Source: Ignavibacteria bacterium RIFOXYC2_FULL_35_21 (GTDB taxonomy: Bacteria; Bacteroidota; Ignavibacteria; Kapaibacteriales; UBA2268). From it: DNA of 64,000 nt. How positions within the stretch are numbered: position 1 is the first letter of the stretch; each line of letters starts with the position of its first letter. Shown in pieces: positions 27,722-36,418 of the stretch. The DNA is taken from positions 46,857 to 110,856 of the forward strand of contig MHAY01000071.1 of NCBI GenBank assembly GCA_001804705.1, read 5' to 3'. The notes below the pieces were generated by a model. The model saw only the letters and a list, made by a program, of their open reading frames with translations. It was not told the DNA's origin and did no database searches. A program made the position numbers and the translations under genes.

Positions 27722-27744
27722 TTCGTAAATCGTAATTCGTAATT
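27713..27744. repeat. AATTCGTAATT-type repeat, right flank of the S23/IVP gene
   Basis: This is a run of AATTCGTAATTCGTAA, ATCGTAATTCGTAATT, which is the inverse complement of the left-flank repeat. It provides the stop codon of the four-helix-bundle gene and ends six bases before tRNA-Leu. Confidence 0.75.
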
Positions 27745-27750
27745 GAATTT

Positions 27751-27836
27751 GCAGAAGTGGCGGAACTGGCAGACGCGCTGGACTCAAAATCCAGTGGGCT
27801 TCAAAACCCGTGTGGGTTCGACTCCCACCTTCTGTA
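27751..27836 (+). tRNA. tRNA-Leu (anticodon CAA), possible island insertion site
   Basis: This is a class II tRNA with a long variable arm. The acceptor stem is GCAGAAG / CTTCTGT, the anticodon stem CTGGA / TCCAG around CTCAAAA (anticodon CAA), and the variable arm about TGGGCTTCAAAACCCGT. The T-arm is GTGGGTTCGACTCCCAC. The 3' end from the T-loop onward (27817-27837) is repeated perfectly at 43158-43178 in the same orientation. This is the classical arrangement for an element inserted in a tRNA gene, with the complete tRNA kept at the left end. Confidence 0.95.
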
Positions 27837-28041
27837 CGACATATAATTAAGTATTTATTTGTAATATCAACAACTAATGAATACTTTTTTTTTACGGTTT
27901 TGACAATTTTTTTGACAATTTTCATATTCTATTGAATAAATAGCTTAAAATATTTTTCCTCAAATATTTTAATCAATCTTCCGAAATTCAAATCCTATAT
28001 CAATAACATATTATGAAAAATGTCTGATGGTGTTGACTTTA

Positions 28042-28066
28042 AAAGGTATTTCCAAACAATACCTTT
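28042..28066. terminator. Stem-loop between tRNA-Leu and the SDR gene, possible terminator
   Basis: A perfect 9-bp stem AAAGGTATT / AATACCTTT with a 7-base loop lies downstream of the minus-strand SDR gene and also downstream of tRNA-Leu. A T-rich stretch follows at a distance on the plus strand. Either direction is possible, and the T tract is weak, so the terminator call is tentative. Confidence 0.45.
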
Positions 28067-28112
28067 CTGAATCTTTTTATCAAAGAAATCCACCGTCTAA
28101 GGAGGTGTGGGT

Positions 28113-29738
28113 TTAATAGCGCATCCCTTCCTGAATTTTATCAAATCTCCACTCGCATAATTGTTTGAATCTGTTCATTATATTCTCTGTTACCCGGTTA
28201 TGTATGCTTTCCCATATTCTGTTAATTACATTTTTTCTTTTCCCGACTTCTTTCCCATAGAAATTAAAACCGACTCCCATGAACAATTGTGTTAGCTCCT
28301 TTTCGTTTTGAGAATCAATCGAAGACCTTACATAAAGGTAATACACCCCAATTGGATAGCCTCCACTGCTATTATATAACAGGTATCGGGCATTGTCAAA
28401 ATCCGAAGGTTCCGGTACAAGCTGAAAAGCTTTTTTAATCAGTCTAAACAACGAAAAGAAATTAAATCCGAATAAAGTAACATTTATATTATCCAGGCGG
28501 TCTTCAACTCTTTCAACTCTTGCAATATTGTTAGGCCAACAGGTTGAATCACCATTCCATTTTAATAATTCTTCAAAAACGTATTTTAAAGGGGCGTCTA
28601 TACCGATTTGGTGTATATTCAGGATTTTATATTTTTCAACATTTATTCCAAGACGCTGCATTAACCTTTGACTGTAGTTCTGTCTTTCCGATTCCGAGTC
28701 GAATTTAATTAGTGTAGGTATTCTCGGTTTATTAATGAAAAAGTAATTTATATCTGAAAGAATCCCTTTACTTCGCGATGGAGGGCTTTTTGTAATTGCC
28801 CTTAAAAGTGATTCTTTATAGCCTAAAGGCTCAAATTGAATTATCTTTCTGATATCATCACTTTTACATACAGCATCATTTTTGCAGCTCTCCATCAAGC
28901 TCATCACAATTAGTGGTGATATCGGTGTTAAAAAACTTACGATATAAGAGTAAAATTTAATAGGTATGAAAAAGGAAGGCAGGAACAATCTTCTTTTATT
29001 TACGATATCAGACTGTACCTTCAACATCATTTCATAATTAATTATGTCACTACCTCCTATGTCATAAGATTTCCCGGAGGTTTCGCTCGTTTCTAATGTT
29101 CCTACCAGATATTTTATTAAATCCCGAATGGCAATCGGTTGGCAATTTGCTTTAGCGTGTTTAGGTATTAGAAAAACAGGACAATTCTTGACCAAATGCT
29201 TTATCATTTCGTAAGATGCGCTGCCTGAGCCTATTACTATTGCGGCTCGGAGGTAAGTAACAGGGACTTTCCCTTTTTGTAGTTCCTGCGCAACCAGCAT
29301 TCTGTTTTTAAGATGTGCTGATAATGAAGATTTTGGATCGCCAAGTCCTCCTAGGTATATTATCCTCTTCAAATTTTTTTCTTCTGCTGCTTTCCTGAAA
29401 TTAGCTGCTGCAAGGATATCTGCAGTTTGAAATTTCTTTTTACCGAGAAGTAACGAATGTATTAAATAATATGCTGTATTAATTCCTTCTAATGCTTTCC
29501 CTAAACTGTCTGAATCGAAAACATCTCCAACAATAATCTCTGCTTCGGGCCAATTGTCATACATTTCCGGAAAATAACTTCTTACCATGACTCTAATCTT
29601 GTAACCTCTTGCAAGTAATTCCGGAATTAGTCTGCCACCGATATAACCGGTACCGCCCGTTACCAATATTCTACCCATGCTTGGCTGTGGCTCTGTTGGT
29701 AAGCCGCGACATAGTAAATCGTTTTTACTCCATTTCAT
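28113..29738 (-). CDS. NAD(P)-binding SDR-family protein with C-terminal DUF2867 domain
   Basis: The ATG at 29736-29738 is used, since a longer frame starts at TTG 29801; an internal ATG at 29678 (MGRILVTGG) starts directly at the Rossmann fold and is also possible. The N-terminal half is an atypical short-chain dehydrogenase (ILVTGGTGYIGGRLIPELLARGYKIRVMVR). The C-terminal half, from about residue 340, matches DUF2867 in layout (IGIDAPLKYVFEELLKWNGDSTCWPN, YLLYNSSGGYPIGVYYLYVRSSID). Such fusions are widespread but their substrate is unknown. It is the first gene inside the putative island and is followed by a long repeat region. Confidence 0.82.
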   Translation of the reverse strand: MKWSKNDLLCRGLPTEPQPSMGRILVTGGTGYIGGRLIPELLARGYKIRVMVRSYFPEMYDNWPEAEIIVGDVFDSDSLGKALEGINTAYYLIHSLLLGKKKFQTADILAAANFRKAAEEKNLKRIIYLGGLGDPKSSLSAHLKNRMLVAQELQKGKVPVTYLRAAIVIGSGSASYEMIKHLVKNCPVFLIPKHAKANCQPIAIRDLIKYLVGTLETSETSGKSYDIGGSDIINYEMMLKVQSDIVNKRRLFLPSFFIPIKFYSYIVSFLTPISPLIVMSLMESCKNDAVCKSDDIRKIIQFEPLGYKESLLRAITKSPPSRSKGILSDINYFFINKPRIPTLIKFDSESERQNYSQRLMQRLGINVEKYKILNIHQIGIDAPLKYVFEELLKWNGDSTCWPNNIARVERVEDRLDNINVTLFGFNFFSLFRLIKKAFQLVPEPSDFDNARYLLYNSSGGYPIGVYYLYVRSSIDSQNEKELTQLFMGVGFNFYGKEVGKRKNVINRIWESIHNRVTENIMNRFKQLCEWRFDKIQEGMRY

Positions 29739-29859
29739 AGTGTATATCCGGTAATATTTTCGCCTGCTATTTTCTTTTTGAACAAACTGGCTAATACACA
29801 ATCTTATTAATGAATATTAGTAAATCACGTTACGCATAAATTATTATTCCTATATTCAA

Positions 29860-30052
29860 TAATTATTAATTTTCAATTTTTCAATTTTCAATCATTTTAT
29901 CAATATTTAATGTTAAAATAGAAATGAGTTTTATAACATTTTGTCAATTTATATATTTAGAAATATAGAATTATTAAATTTAAGAAGTATTTTAAAAATT
30001 TGCTCATTGAAAATTCAATGAAAATTCAAAAATTGAAAATTGAAAATTTTCT
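29860..30052. repeat. AT-rich intergenic inverted repeat (AATTTTCAATTTT family), copy 2
   Basis: The left arm (about 29867-29893) is TTAATTTTCAATTTTTCAATTTTCAATC. The right arm (about 30007-30050) is ATTGAAAATTCAATGAAAATTC followed by AAAATTGAAAATTGAAAATTTT. The arms are inverted and could form a long hairpin. The right end runs into a CTGCCCCTAC word that overlaps the stop codon of the next gene. It is the same family as 11461-11640. Confidence 0.65.
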
Positions 30053-30056
30053 GCCC

Positions 30057-30521
30057 CTACTCTTGTATAGTGTTTAACTTCCGTATATAAGAGATAATGT
30101 TTTCAATTTCGGTTTCATCAAGAAGGAATTTATAATACGGCATTTGCGAAGACCTGTTTACACCACTGCCTCCGGAAGAAATTATTTGATTTAAAAATAC
30201 ATCTGACACCTTATTAATATAGAGGCTATCCTGCAAATTTTGTGGTTTTGGATTAAGGTTATAAGAATTAAATCCATCACCCTCCCCTTTAATGCCATGG
30301 CAAACAGTACAATACTTATCGAATAGATATTTACCCTGGCGTTCTGAATAATTTAATGTCTTCCAAATGTCAATGGTATTCCCATTTAATTCATCAGATA
30401 CTTCAGCTTTGAATGTCACCCTGAGCGTAGTCGAAGGGTCCTTTTCTCTTTTGCTATTGCATCCGATAAAAAATATCAGACCAAGGCCAAAAATTGAAAT
30501 AATATTTTTTATCTTTTTCAT
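30057..30521 (-). CDS. Monoheme cytochrome c, probable lipoprotein
   Basis: This 154-residue protein has a lipoprotein signal ending in FFIGC, a linker, then a cytochrome c domain with CTVCH (after LFDKY) and a Met ligand in SSQMPYYKFL. It is a likely periplasmic electron carrier tethered to a membrane. The linker is odd: residues around KDPSTTLRVT are encoded by a CCCTTCGACTACGCTCAGGGTGAC intergenic-type repeat (30414-30444), so a mobile repeat has been absorbed in frame. The stop codon TAG is part of another repeat word (GTAGGGGCAGA). The gene starts directly after the octaheme gene stop and is the last of the operon. Confidence 0.88.
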   Translation of the reverse strand: MKKIKNIISIFGLGLIFFIGCNSKREKDPSTTLRVTFKAEVSDELNGNTIDIWKTLNYSERQGKYLFDKYCTVCHGIKGEGDGFNSYNLNPKPQNLQDSLYINKVSDVFLNQIISSGGSGVNRSSQMPYYKFLLDETEIENIISYIRKLNTIQE

Positions 30522-32480
30522 TTACCAACTTCGTTTGTGAAATAAATAAGATGTTATTAAAAGTAAATCCTCCTCATTCATTCCGGTTTTTGGGTCAATA
30601 GTATTGGCTTTATATTTTTGAGGATTTTTTATCCATGAGTAAATCCATGTCGGCTTTAGTCTTTCCCCAACATTATCAAGAGGAGGTCCTACATAACCGC
30701 CGGAACCATCAATTATATGACAACTTTGGCATCCGTATTTTTCTTTGAACAACATTTTGCCTTTTTCGAGTTCTTCAGGTTTCTCCGTCAGATTTAACTT
30801 AAAGTCAAGATTATCATCTATGAAAACCGATTCAAAATAGTCTAATAACATTTCTACTTCTTCTGTGCTGATAAATAGCTTTGGCATTCTTTCTTCAACT
30901 ATGGCACGTAATGAATAAGGAATATTGAAATATTTTCGTATCCAATCCCGGTTTAACTGACTGCCAACTTTTGCTAAGTCAGGAGCTATTTTACCGCCAT
31001 AATCATTGACAGAATGACATTTGAGACAACTGTATTTTTCAAAAGTTTTCCCAATCACACCCTGAGGTTTGAAGGGTTGAACTTTGTTTTTTCTAACTAA
31101 ATAATTTTGCGGGACTTCATTATTCCTTTGGGCTAATAAATATGCTGTAATTGCTGTTATTTCTTCTTTATAAAATTTATACTCAGGCATCCTTGTATTT
31201 TCACCAAATGCTCTGGGAGTCTCCAATTTATTTTCTAAATATTCATAGAGAGAATGTTTTAAATTTGATTTACCCCATTCTATTTGATACAACTTTTTAT
31301 TGGAGATGGTTGTTAGTTCAGGACCTTTGTTTTCTTTAATTTCTTTTATATCGAGTTTATGACATCCTCCGCAATTATATTTGTTATAAATTTCAATCCC
31401 TTTTTCATAATACCCTGTTACCGGTTTTATATTCTGTATCTCATCTTCGTTGATATTCCAATCAACAAATTCTGATTCAATGTATGCTGTGATTGCAGCT
31501 GCCTCTTTATCGGAGAAACCAAATTGTGTCATTTCAACACCAGGCATAATGGCTTTTGGATTCTTTATGCAGCTATAGATCCATTTTTCGGATGCTTTCG
31601 AGGCAACTTTAATCAGGTCAATAGCAAGTTTTCCGCCTTTCCCTTCTATTGAATGGCAACTAATGCAACGTGCTTCGCTGAAACTGACTTTGCCTAATTT
31701 TATAAAATCCTCATCTTTCTTTAAAGTATTATAATATTCTGGCAAAGGATATAAAGATTGCGAATTTCTTCTTTCTTTAAAGCTAAAGAGAAAATCTGAA
31801 AGAATTGTTACTTCGGTTTCACTCAATTTAAAATTTGGCATCCTTGCATTCGTTGCATATAATGAAGGATTTTTAAGCCAGTCAATCAACCATTGTTTAT
31901 TTTTAATTTTTGTTCCTACACCATTCAAGTCCGGAGTATATTGTTTGGGAATTCCCGGCAAATCATGACATGATACACAGTTGTATTTCTCAATCAATTC
32001 TTTACCTTTATTATGCAATGGAGTGAATTTATCGCTTAAATCATCATGACATCTATAACAGGCTGATTCAATATACTTTCTGGGTAGAAGCGGTTTATCC
32101 CAAAATTCGGTCGGTAAATGTGCATCTTCGTATTTAGTGGATAATCCTTGACCGTCATGACAAACAGTGCATCCATATTTTTCATTATCATGATAGATTT
32201 TGGGATGTGATGTAAAAGGCTGAGGTGCATTACTCAATTTATTTTCATTCAAACCAACATGGCAAGTTATACACCTATCAATTATTCCAAGATTTTTGTT
32301 CCATATTTGTTTAAGGCCATTATCAACCTTGGCAACTTTAAATGGAAAACTATCAGTGTAACTATTAAAACTATTCTGAAAATTGCGCCAGTCCTTAAAT
32401 ATTTCCTTTAATGGTGAAACAGCTAATAGCAGCAAGAATAAAATGCTTGTTACAGCGTAAATTATTTTAATTTTACTCAT
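30522..32480 (-). CDS. Membrane-anchored octaheme cytochrome c
   Basis: This 652-residue protein has an N-terminal helix (about 6-24) that is either a signal or an anchor, then eight CxxCH sites at about residues 70, 104, 141, 168, 272, 370, 485 and 584. The later part is a series of class I-like cytochrome modules, each ending in a Met motif such as RMPNF, RMPEYKF or RMPKLF. No hydroxylamine-oxidoreductase or NrfA motif is visible, so an electron-conduit role is more likely than a catalytic one. It follows the cytochrome b pair and precedes a monoheme cytochrome c, suggesting it drains or feeds the Rieske/cytochrome b complex. Confidence 0.9.
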   Translation of the reverse strand: MSKIKIIYAVTSILFLLLLAVSPLKEIFKDWRNFQNSFNSYTDSFPFKVAKVDNGLKQIWNKNLGIIDRCITCHVGLNENKLSNAPQPFTSHPKIYHDNEKYGCTVCHDGQGLSTKYEDAHLPTEFWDKPLLPRKYIESACYRCHDDLSDKFTPLHNKGKELIEKYNCVSCHDLPGIPKQYTPDLNGVGTKIKNKQWLIDWLKNPSLYATNARMPNFKLSETEVTILSDFLFSFKERRNSQSLYPLPEYYNTLKKDEDFIKLGKVSFSEARCISCHSIEGKGGKLAIDLIKVASKASEKWIYSCIKNPKAIMPGVEMTQFGFSDKEAAAITAYIESEFVDWNINEDEIQNIKPVTGYYEKGIEIYNKYNCGGCHKLDIKEIKENKGPELTTISNKKLYQIEWGKSNLKHSLYEYLENKLETPRAFGENTRMPEYKFYKEEITAITAYLLAQRNNEVPQNYLVRKNKVQPFKPQGVIGKTFEKYSCLKCHSVNDYGGKIAPDLAKVGSQLNRDWIRKYFNIPYSLRAIVEERMPKLFISTEEVEMLLDYFESVFIDDNLDFKLNLTEKPEELEKGKMLFKEKYGCQSCHIIDGSGGYVGPPLDNVGERLKPTWIYSWIKNPQKYKANTIDPKTGMNEEDLLLITSYLFHKRSW

Positions 32481-32510
32481 TATTTTTACTAATAATATTT
32501 ATCCTATTTA

Positions 32511-32540
32511 GTAGAGACAAGTCCCAGACTTGTCTTTTAC
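32511..32540. repeat. GTAG-palindrome repeat, GTAGAGACAAGTC variant
   Basis: GTAGAGACAAGTC-CCA-GACTTGTCTTTTAC forms a hairpin in the 74-bp gap between the subunit-IV and octaheme genes. The GTAG lead and following palindrome match the other members of this family in the island (37052, 37197, 38933). Confidence 0.7.
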
Positions 32541-32554
32541 CTCATAATAAAAAA

Positions 32555-33253
32555 TCACCATGGCAAAACCCATCCCCATCCCGGCCCTCTAAAAAATGTT
32601 CCGATGATAGTAAGAACTACAGCCATAAATATGAACCAACCCACAATCCACTCAGACAAAGACATTTTATAAAACCATCCGATAATACCCTTTCTGTGGG
32701 GTACAAAAAAAGGAACTAACATCATCAAGTATATTATCAAAGATGGGAAAAATATTCCGTATGCTTTATATAATATTGAAATGATTGAAACAATAGTGAA
32801 ACTAAAGCTTAAGTAAATAAGAGTTCTCGTTCTATCTTTTGCCCATAAACCGTAGCGTTTGATATTAATATCGAAATAAGGAATTATTATTAATGCTATA
32901 ACCACTAATATTGGAATTAAAACACCTGCAACAAGTGGAGGAAAACTGTGTAATAGTTCTTGCAAGCCCAGAAAATACCAGGGTGCCTTAGCCGGATTTG
33001 GAGTGTTCATCGGATTGGCAAGCTCTTCAAGAGGAGCATCAACAAACAAAGAAATAAAAGTTACAACAATTACAACCAATTGAAAGCAGATAACCTCACG
33101 AATAATCAAATTCGGAAACGATTGGACAAGCTTTTCTTCAATAATTTCTTTTTGAAATTTTACTGGTGTTTCTTTAGGAAAGATAGCTATCCTTCTTGGT
33201 ACTTTTAAAGGTTCTGTTGAAACTTCAGTTTTATTTTCAATTATATTATTCAT
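32555..33253 (-). CDS. Cytochrome b C-terminal half, subunit-IV (PetD)-like
   Basis: This 232-residue protein has a soluble N-terminus and about four to five membrane helices. It matches the cytochrome bc/b6f C-terminal half by PLEELANPMNTPNPAKAPWYFLGLQELLHSFPP, the loop next to the quinol-oxidation site. The usual PEWY tetrad there reads APWY, so the conserved Glu is absent, as also seen in some other bacterial Rieske/cytochrome b complexes. It begins 18 bp after the cytochrome b6-like gene and ends before the octaheme gene. Split cytochrome b plus separate Rieske is the b6f-type gene arrangement. Confidence 0.9.
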   Translation of the reverse strand: MNNIIENKTEVSTEPLKVPRRIAIFPKETPVKFQKEIIEEKLVQSFPNLIIREVICFQLVVIVVTFISLFVDAPLEELANPMNTPNPAKAPWYFLGLQELLHSFPPLVAGVLIPILVVIALIIIPYFDINIKRYGLWAKDRTRTLIYLSFSFTIVSIISILYKAYGIFFPSLIIYLMMLVPFFVPHRKGIIGWFYKMSLSEWIVGWFIFMAVVLTIIGTFFRGPGWGWVLPW

Positions 33254-33271
33254 AATAATTATTTATTAAAG

Positions 33272-33985
33272 TTAGTGTAATCCCCCGTCTTTTCTTATTC
33301 GCCAAAAATGAAATGCTATTAAAAGCACCATTACCAAAGGTAGAATTACACAATGAAGCACATAAAATCTAACTAAAGTGTATTCTCCGATTTCATGACC
33401 CCCAAGAAATAGAAACTTTGTCTTTTCACCAATCACCGGGATATACTGTATTAAATTAACTCCTACAGTAACTGCCCAATAAGATAGCTGGTCGAATGGC
33501 AATAAATAACCGGTATAGCTGAGCAAAAGCGTTAATACAAGAAGAACAACGCCTACCACCCAGTTGAATTCGCGCGGTGGTTTATAAGCCCCGGCATAAA
33601 AAACTCTAATCATATGCAGAAACACAGATATGACCATTAAGTGGGCTGCCCAGCGATGAAGATTACGCAAAAACATTCCGTTAGAAACAACATATTGCAA
33701 ATCTTTCATGTTTTCGTATGCGTTTGGAATTGCAGGTTGATAATAGAGCATTAACAAAACACCAGTAACAATTAGTATAATAAAAAGAAAGAAACTTATC
33801 ATACCTAGATAGAAAGTATAGCTGAATTTGATTGCTTTCTCTCGGACCTTCACAGGATGTATGTGCAATGTTAAGCTATTAAAAATTACCAAGGATCTAT
33901 CTAAATTAGTGTTAATTGGTAGTTTTGACCTGAAAATGGAATCCCAGACTTTACTGTGCATTATTTTTACGAACAAATTTTTCAT
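33272..33985 (-). CDS. Cytochrome b6-like N-terminal cytochrome b
   Basis: This 237-residue protein has four membrane helices. It carries the two bis-His heme b pairs: H110 and H124 in helix B ([21 protein letters not shown]), and H211 and H226 in helix D ([20 protein letters not shown]). The spacings 14 and 15 equal those of cytochrome b6. I see no Cys at the position of the extra heme c(n) of plant b6. The protein forms the quinone-reactive core with the Rieske protein (stop 14 bp upstream) and the subunit-IV-like protein. Confidence 0.93.
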   Translation of the reverse strand: MKNLFVKIMHSKVWDSIFRSKLPINTNLDRSLVIFNSLTLHIHPVKVREKAIKFSYTFYLGMISFFLFIILIVTGVLLMLYYQPAIPNAYENMKDLQYVVSNGMFLRNLHRWAAHLMVISVFLHMIRVFYAGAYKPPREFNWVVGVVLLVLTLLLSYTGYLLPFDQLSYWAVTVGVNLIQYIPVIGEKTKFLFLGGHEIGEYTLVRFYVLHCVILPLVMVLLIAFHFWRIRKDGGLH

Positions 33986-33999
33986 TTTTTTATCTTTAA

Positions 34000-34515
34000 T
34001 TAAACCTTTAAATACATTTCTTCTTCCGAAACAATATCAGAAGTATCTACTATTAAATCATCATCACTTAATTTTATACGAAACCTTTGTAGTCCTTTGG
34101 GGGCAGGACCTTCAATTACTTCTCCCTTTCTGTTAAATTTGCTGCCATGGCATGGACAAGCGATTGCCACTGATGAGTCATTCCTGATATTGCTGTCAAT
34201 CCATTTAACATTACACCCTAAGTGAGTACAAATTGCAGAAATCGCATAAAAGGCACCATTTCCATCCCGAACCACAAATACCCTGTATTCCGGTTCGTAA
34301 ATAAATGTGTCGGGCTGTATATTTTGAATAGGTCCAACTTTAAATTTGGGTGGTCTTTCTTTTATAACATTGGGTGATAAAAAATCAATTGTTACGGCTA
34401 ATGCGCCAAAAGTTACCAATCCTGTTGCTGAATTACCTACAATTGACAAGAACTTTCGTCTTTTAATTTTATTTTCATTATTTGATTCGGTTTTATAACT
34501 ACACATAATTAACAC
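34000..34515 (-). CDS. Rieske 2Fe-2S protein of the cytochrome b complex
   Basis: This 171-residue protein carries an N-terminal twin-arginine-like anchor ([10 protein letters not shown] plus a hydrophobic stretch). The Rieske fold has box I CTHLGC (C96, H98, C101) and box II CPCHGS (C120, C122, H123). An ATG three codons in (MCSYK) is an alternative start. The iron-sulfur head accepts an electron from quinol and passes it to a c-type cytochrome or copper protein. Gene order Rieske, cytochrome b, subunit IV is that of a b6f-like operon. Confidence 0.95.
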   Translation of the reverse strand: MLIMCSYKTESNNENKIKRRKFLSIVGNSATGLVTFGALAVTIDFLSPNVIKERPPKFKVGPIQNIQPDTFIYEPEYRVFVVRDGNGAFYAISAICTHLGCNVKWIDSNIRNDSSVAIACPCHGSKFNRKGEVIEGPAPKGLQRFRIKLSDDDLIVDTSDIVSEEEMYLKV

Positions 34516-34539
34516 CTATTATATTGTTATAAGATACTA

Positions 34540-36396
34540 TCAGCTATAAGAGTATTGGAAACCCTGCATGGTTATGGTGCCAACCGGACAACGCTTTGCG
34601 CATAGTCCACACCTTATACAAACTTCTTCATTTTTGATTAGCACAATGCCGTAACGGCCGTTGTTTTCAATTGAAAGCTTAAATGAATTTTTTGGGTTCT
34701 TCGAACCGGAAACCAAAGTGTTACTTGGATGTATTTCAATGCAGTTCTCAGGACAAACATCAGAACATCCTCCGCATAATATACATTCAGTGCCTTCACT
34801 CTCATTTCCTTCAAATATAGTATTATCCCAGCATTTCAGGCATCTGCCTGCTTCTAACTGAGCTTGATATTCATCGTATCCTAATTCAACCTGCGATATA
34901 CCTACCCGTCTATTAATCTCTAAATTTGGAATTGGCTGACGTTGAATTTTTGTATAACCTAATATCGGTTTAAAAGTATAAGTGTTATGACAGGTGATTT
35001 CAATCTTTTTCTTTTCTTGTTCGGCATCACTTAAATAAGTATCAATCGAATTTGCTGCTTTTTTTCCGTCGGCAATTGCTGATATTGCTATTCTGGGACC
35101 AAAAGCAGCATCGCCGCCGCAATAGATACCTTCTGCCGATGTAGCCAGTGTATCAGGATTGATTTTAATTGTTCCTCTCAAGGTAATTTCTATATTATCC
35201 GATGGTTCTATAAAATTGAGTTCGGATGATTGTCCAATCGCAATAATTATTGAATCTGCATTAATTATTTTTTCCGTTCCTTCAATGTAAGTTGGATTAA
35301 AATTACCTGAATTATCGAATAAGCTCTTTACCCTGATTATCTCAATACCTATGACTTTACCGTTTTCACTTATTATTCTTTTAGGTCCATAAGAATTGTG
35401 AATAATAATTTTTTCTTGTTTTGCCTGTTCAATTTCTTCAATGTCTGCCAGCATTTCGTTTTCTGATTCCATCACCACCATTTCGACATTGTTGACTCCA
35501 AATCTGACTGCCGACCTGGCAACATCAAGAGCTGCAATTATGTCCGAAGATGTTACAGCTTCGGGTTTTTCCTTACGAACGGCAGTCCTGGCAACGTCAA
35601 AAGCAACATTACCACCGCCAATAACGACAATTTTTTTTCCGATTTCAATTTTATATCCCAGATTCACATTTAACAAATAGTCAATTGCATATAATATACC
35701 ATCGCTCTCCTGCCCGGGCAGATTAAGAATACGGCTCTTATGTGCACCAATCCCAATAAATATTGCTTCGTAACCATTATTTCTGAGGTCCTTGATTGTA
35801 AAATCAACACCCAATTCCTTTCCAAGCTTAAGCTCGACACCAAGTTGAAGAATAGCGTTTATTTCCAAACGGATTAATTCCCTCGGTAACCTGTATTCCG
35901 GTATTCCTAAACGAAGCATACCTCCGGGAACCTCGTGCTTTTCAAAAATAGTTACGTTATACCCTTTTAACGCTAAGTCGTGGGCGCATGCCAAACCCGC
36001 AGGACCGGAACCAATTACAGCAACAGATTTGTTCTTTGGTATAATTGAATGTTCAAGAATGTCACGCATTTTAATTACGTCGAGCATGCTTTCTACACCA
36101 AATTTTTCGGTAACAAACCTTTTCAATGCTCTGATTGCAATTGGTTGGTCAAGTTTACCCCTTCGGCAGACAGACTCGCATGGAGCTGCACAAATTCTTC
36201 CGCAAATTGACGCCAGGGGATTTGGCTTACGGGCTACTTTATAGGCTTCCTGATATTTTTTCTGAGCAATAAGATTTACATACCTCCCTGCTTCTGTATG
36301 AACCGGACATCCTTTCATACAAAGGAAGTTGTTTTCCAACCATTCTTCATTGACATTTATTGTAACATCGCAAGTTGCTTGTTCAGCAGTTTTCAT
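34540..36396 (-). CDS. GltD-like NAD(P)-dependent flavin/Fe-S oxidoreductase fused to a two-cluster ferredoxin
   Basis: The 618-residue protein resembles the glutamate synthase small subunit plus extra clusters. The N-terminal Fe-S region has CMKGCPVHTEAGRYV and GRICAAPCESVCRR. FAD binding is by VAVIGSGPAGLACAHDLALKG, and NAD(P) binding by KIVVIGGGNVAFDVARTAVRK. The C-terminus has two 4Fe-4S clusters in CILCGGCSDVCPENC and CIRCGLCAKRCPVG. It lies between the cupredoxin and Rieske genes, 24 bp from the latter, with no gltB nearby. It probably couples the Rieske/cytochrome b complex to the NAD(P) pool, as proposed for similar gene sets in anammox bacteria; this is inference. Confidence 0.9.
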   Translation of the reverse strand: MKTAEQATCDVTINVNEEWLENNFLCMKGCPVHTEAGRYVNLIAQKKYQEAYKVARKPNPLASICGRICAAPCESVCRRGKLDQPIAIRALKRFVTEKFGVESMLDVIKMRDILEHSIIPKNKSVAVIGSGPAGLACAHDLALKGYNVTIFEKHEVPGGMLRLGIPEYRLPRELIRLEINAILQLGVELKLGKELGVDFTIKDLRNNGYEAIFIGIGAHKSRILNLPGQESDGILYAIDYLLNVNLGYKIEIGKKIVVIGGGNVAFDVARTAVRKEKPEAVTSSDIIAALDVARSAVRFGVNNVEMVVMESENEMLADIEEIEQAKQEKIIIHNSYGPKRIISENGKVIGIEIIRVKSLFDNSGNFNPTYIEGTEKIINADSIIIAIGQSSELNFIEPSDNIEITLRGTIKINPDTLATSAEGIYCGGDAAFGPRIAISAIADGKKAANSIDTYLSDAEQEKKKIEITCHNTYTFKPILGYTKIQRQPIPNLEINRRVGISQVELGYDEYQAQLEAGRCLKCWDNTIFEGNESEGTECILCGGCSDVCPENCIEIHPSNTLVSGSKNPKNSFKLSIENNGRYGIVLIKNEEVCIRCGLCAKRCPVGTITMQGFQYSYS

Positions 36397-36418
36397 AATA
36401 TTCAGTATTATAAAAAAA

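Noticed and set aside
27710..27925. 71-codon minus-strand frame across tRNA-Leu
   Set aside because: It is the antisense of the tRNA gene (GGSRTHTGFEAHW-type peptide), a well-known false frame.
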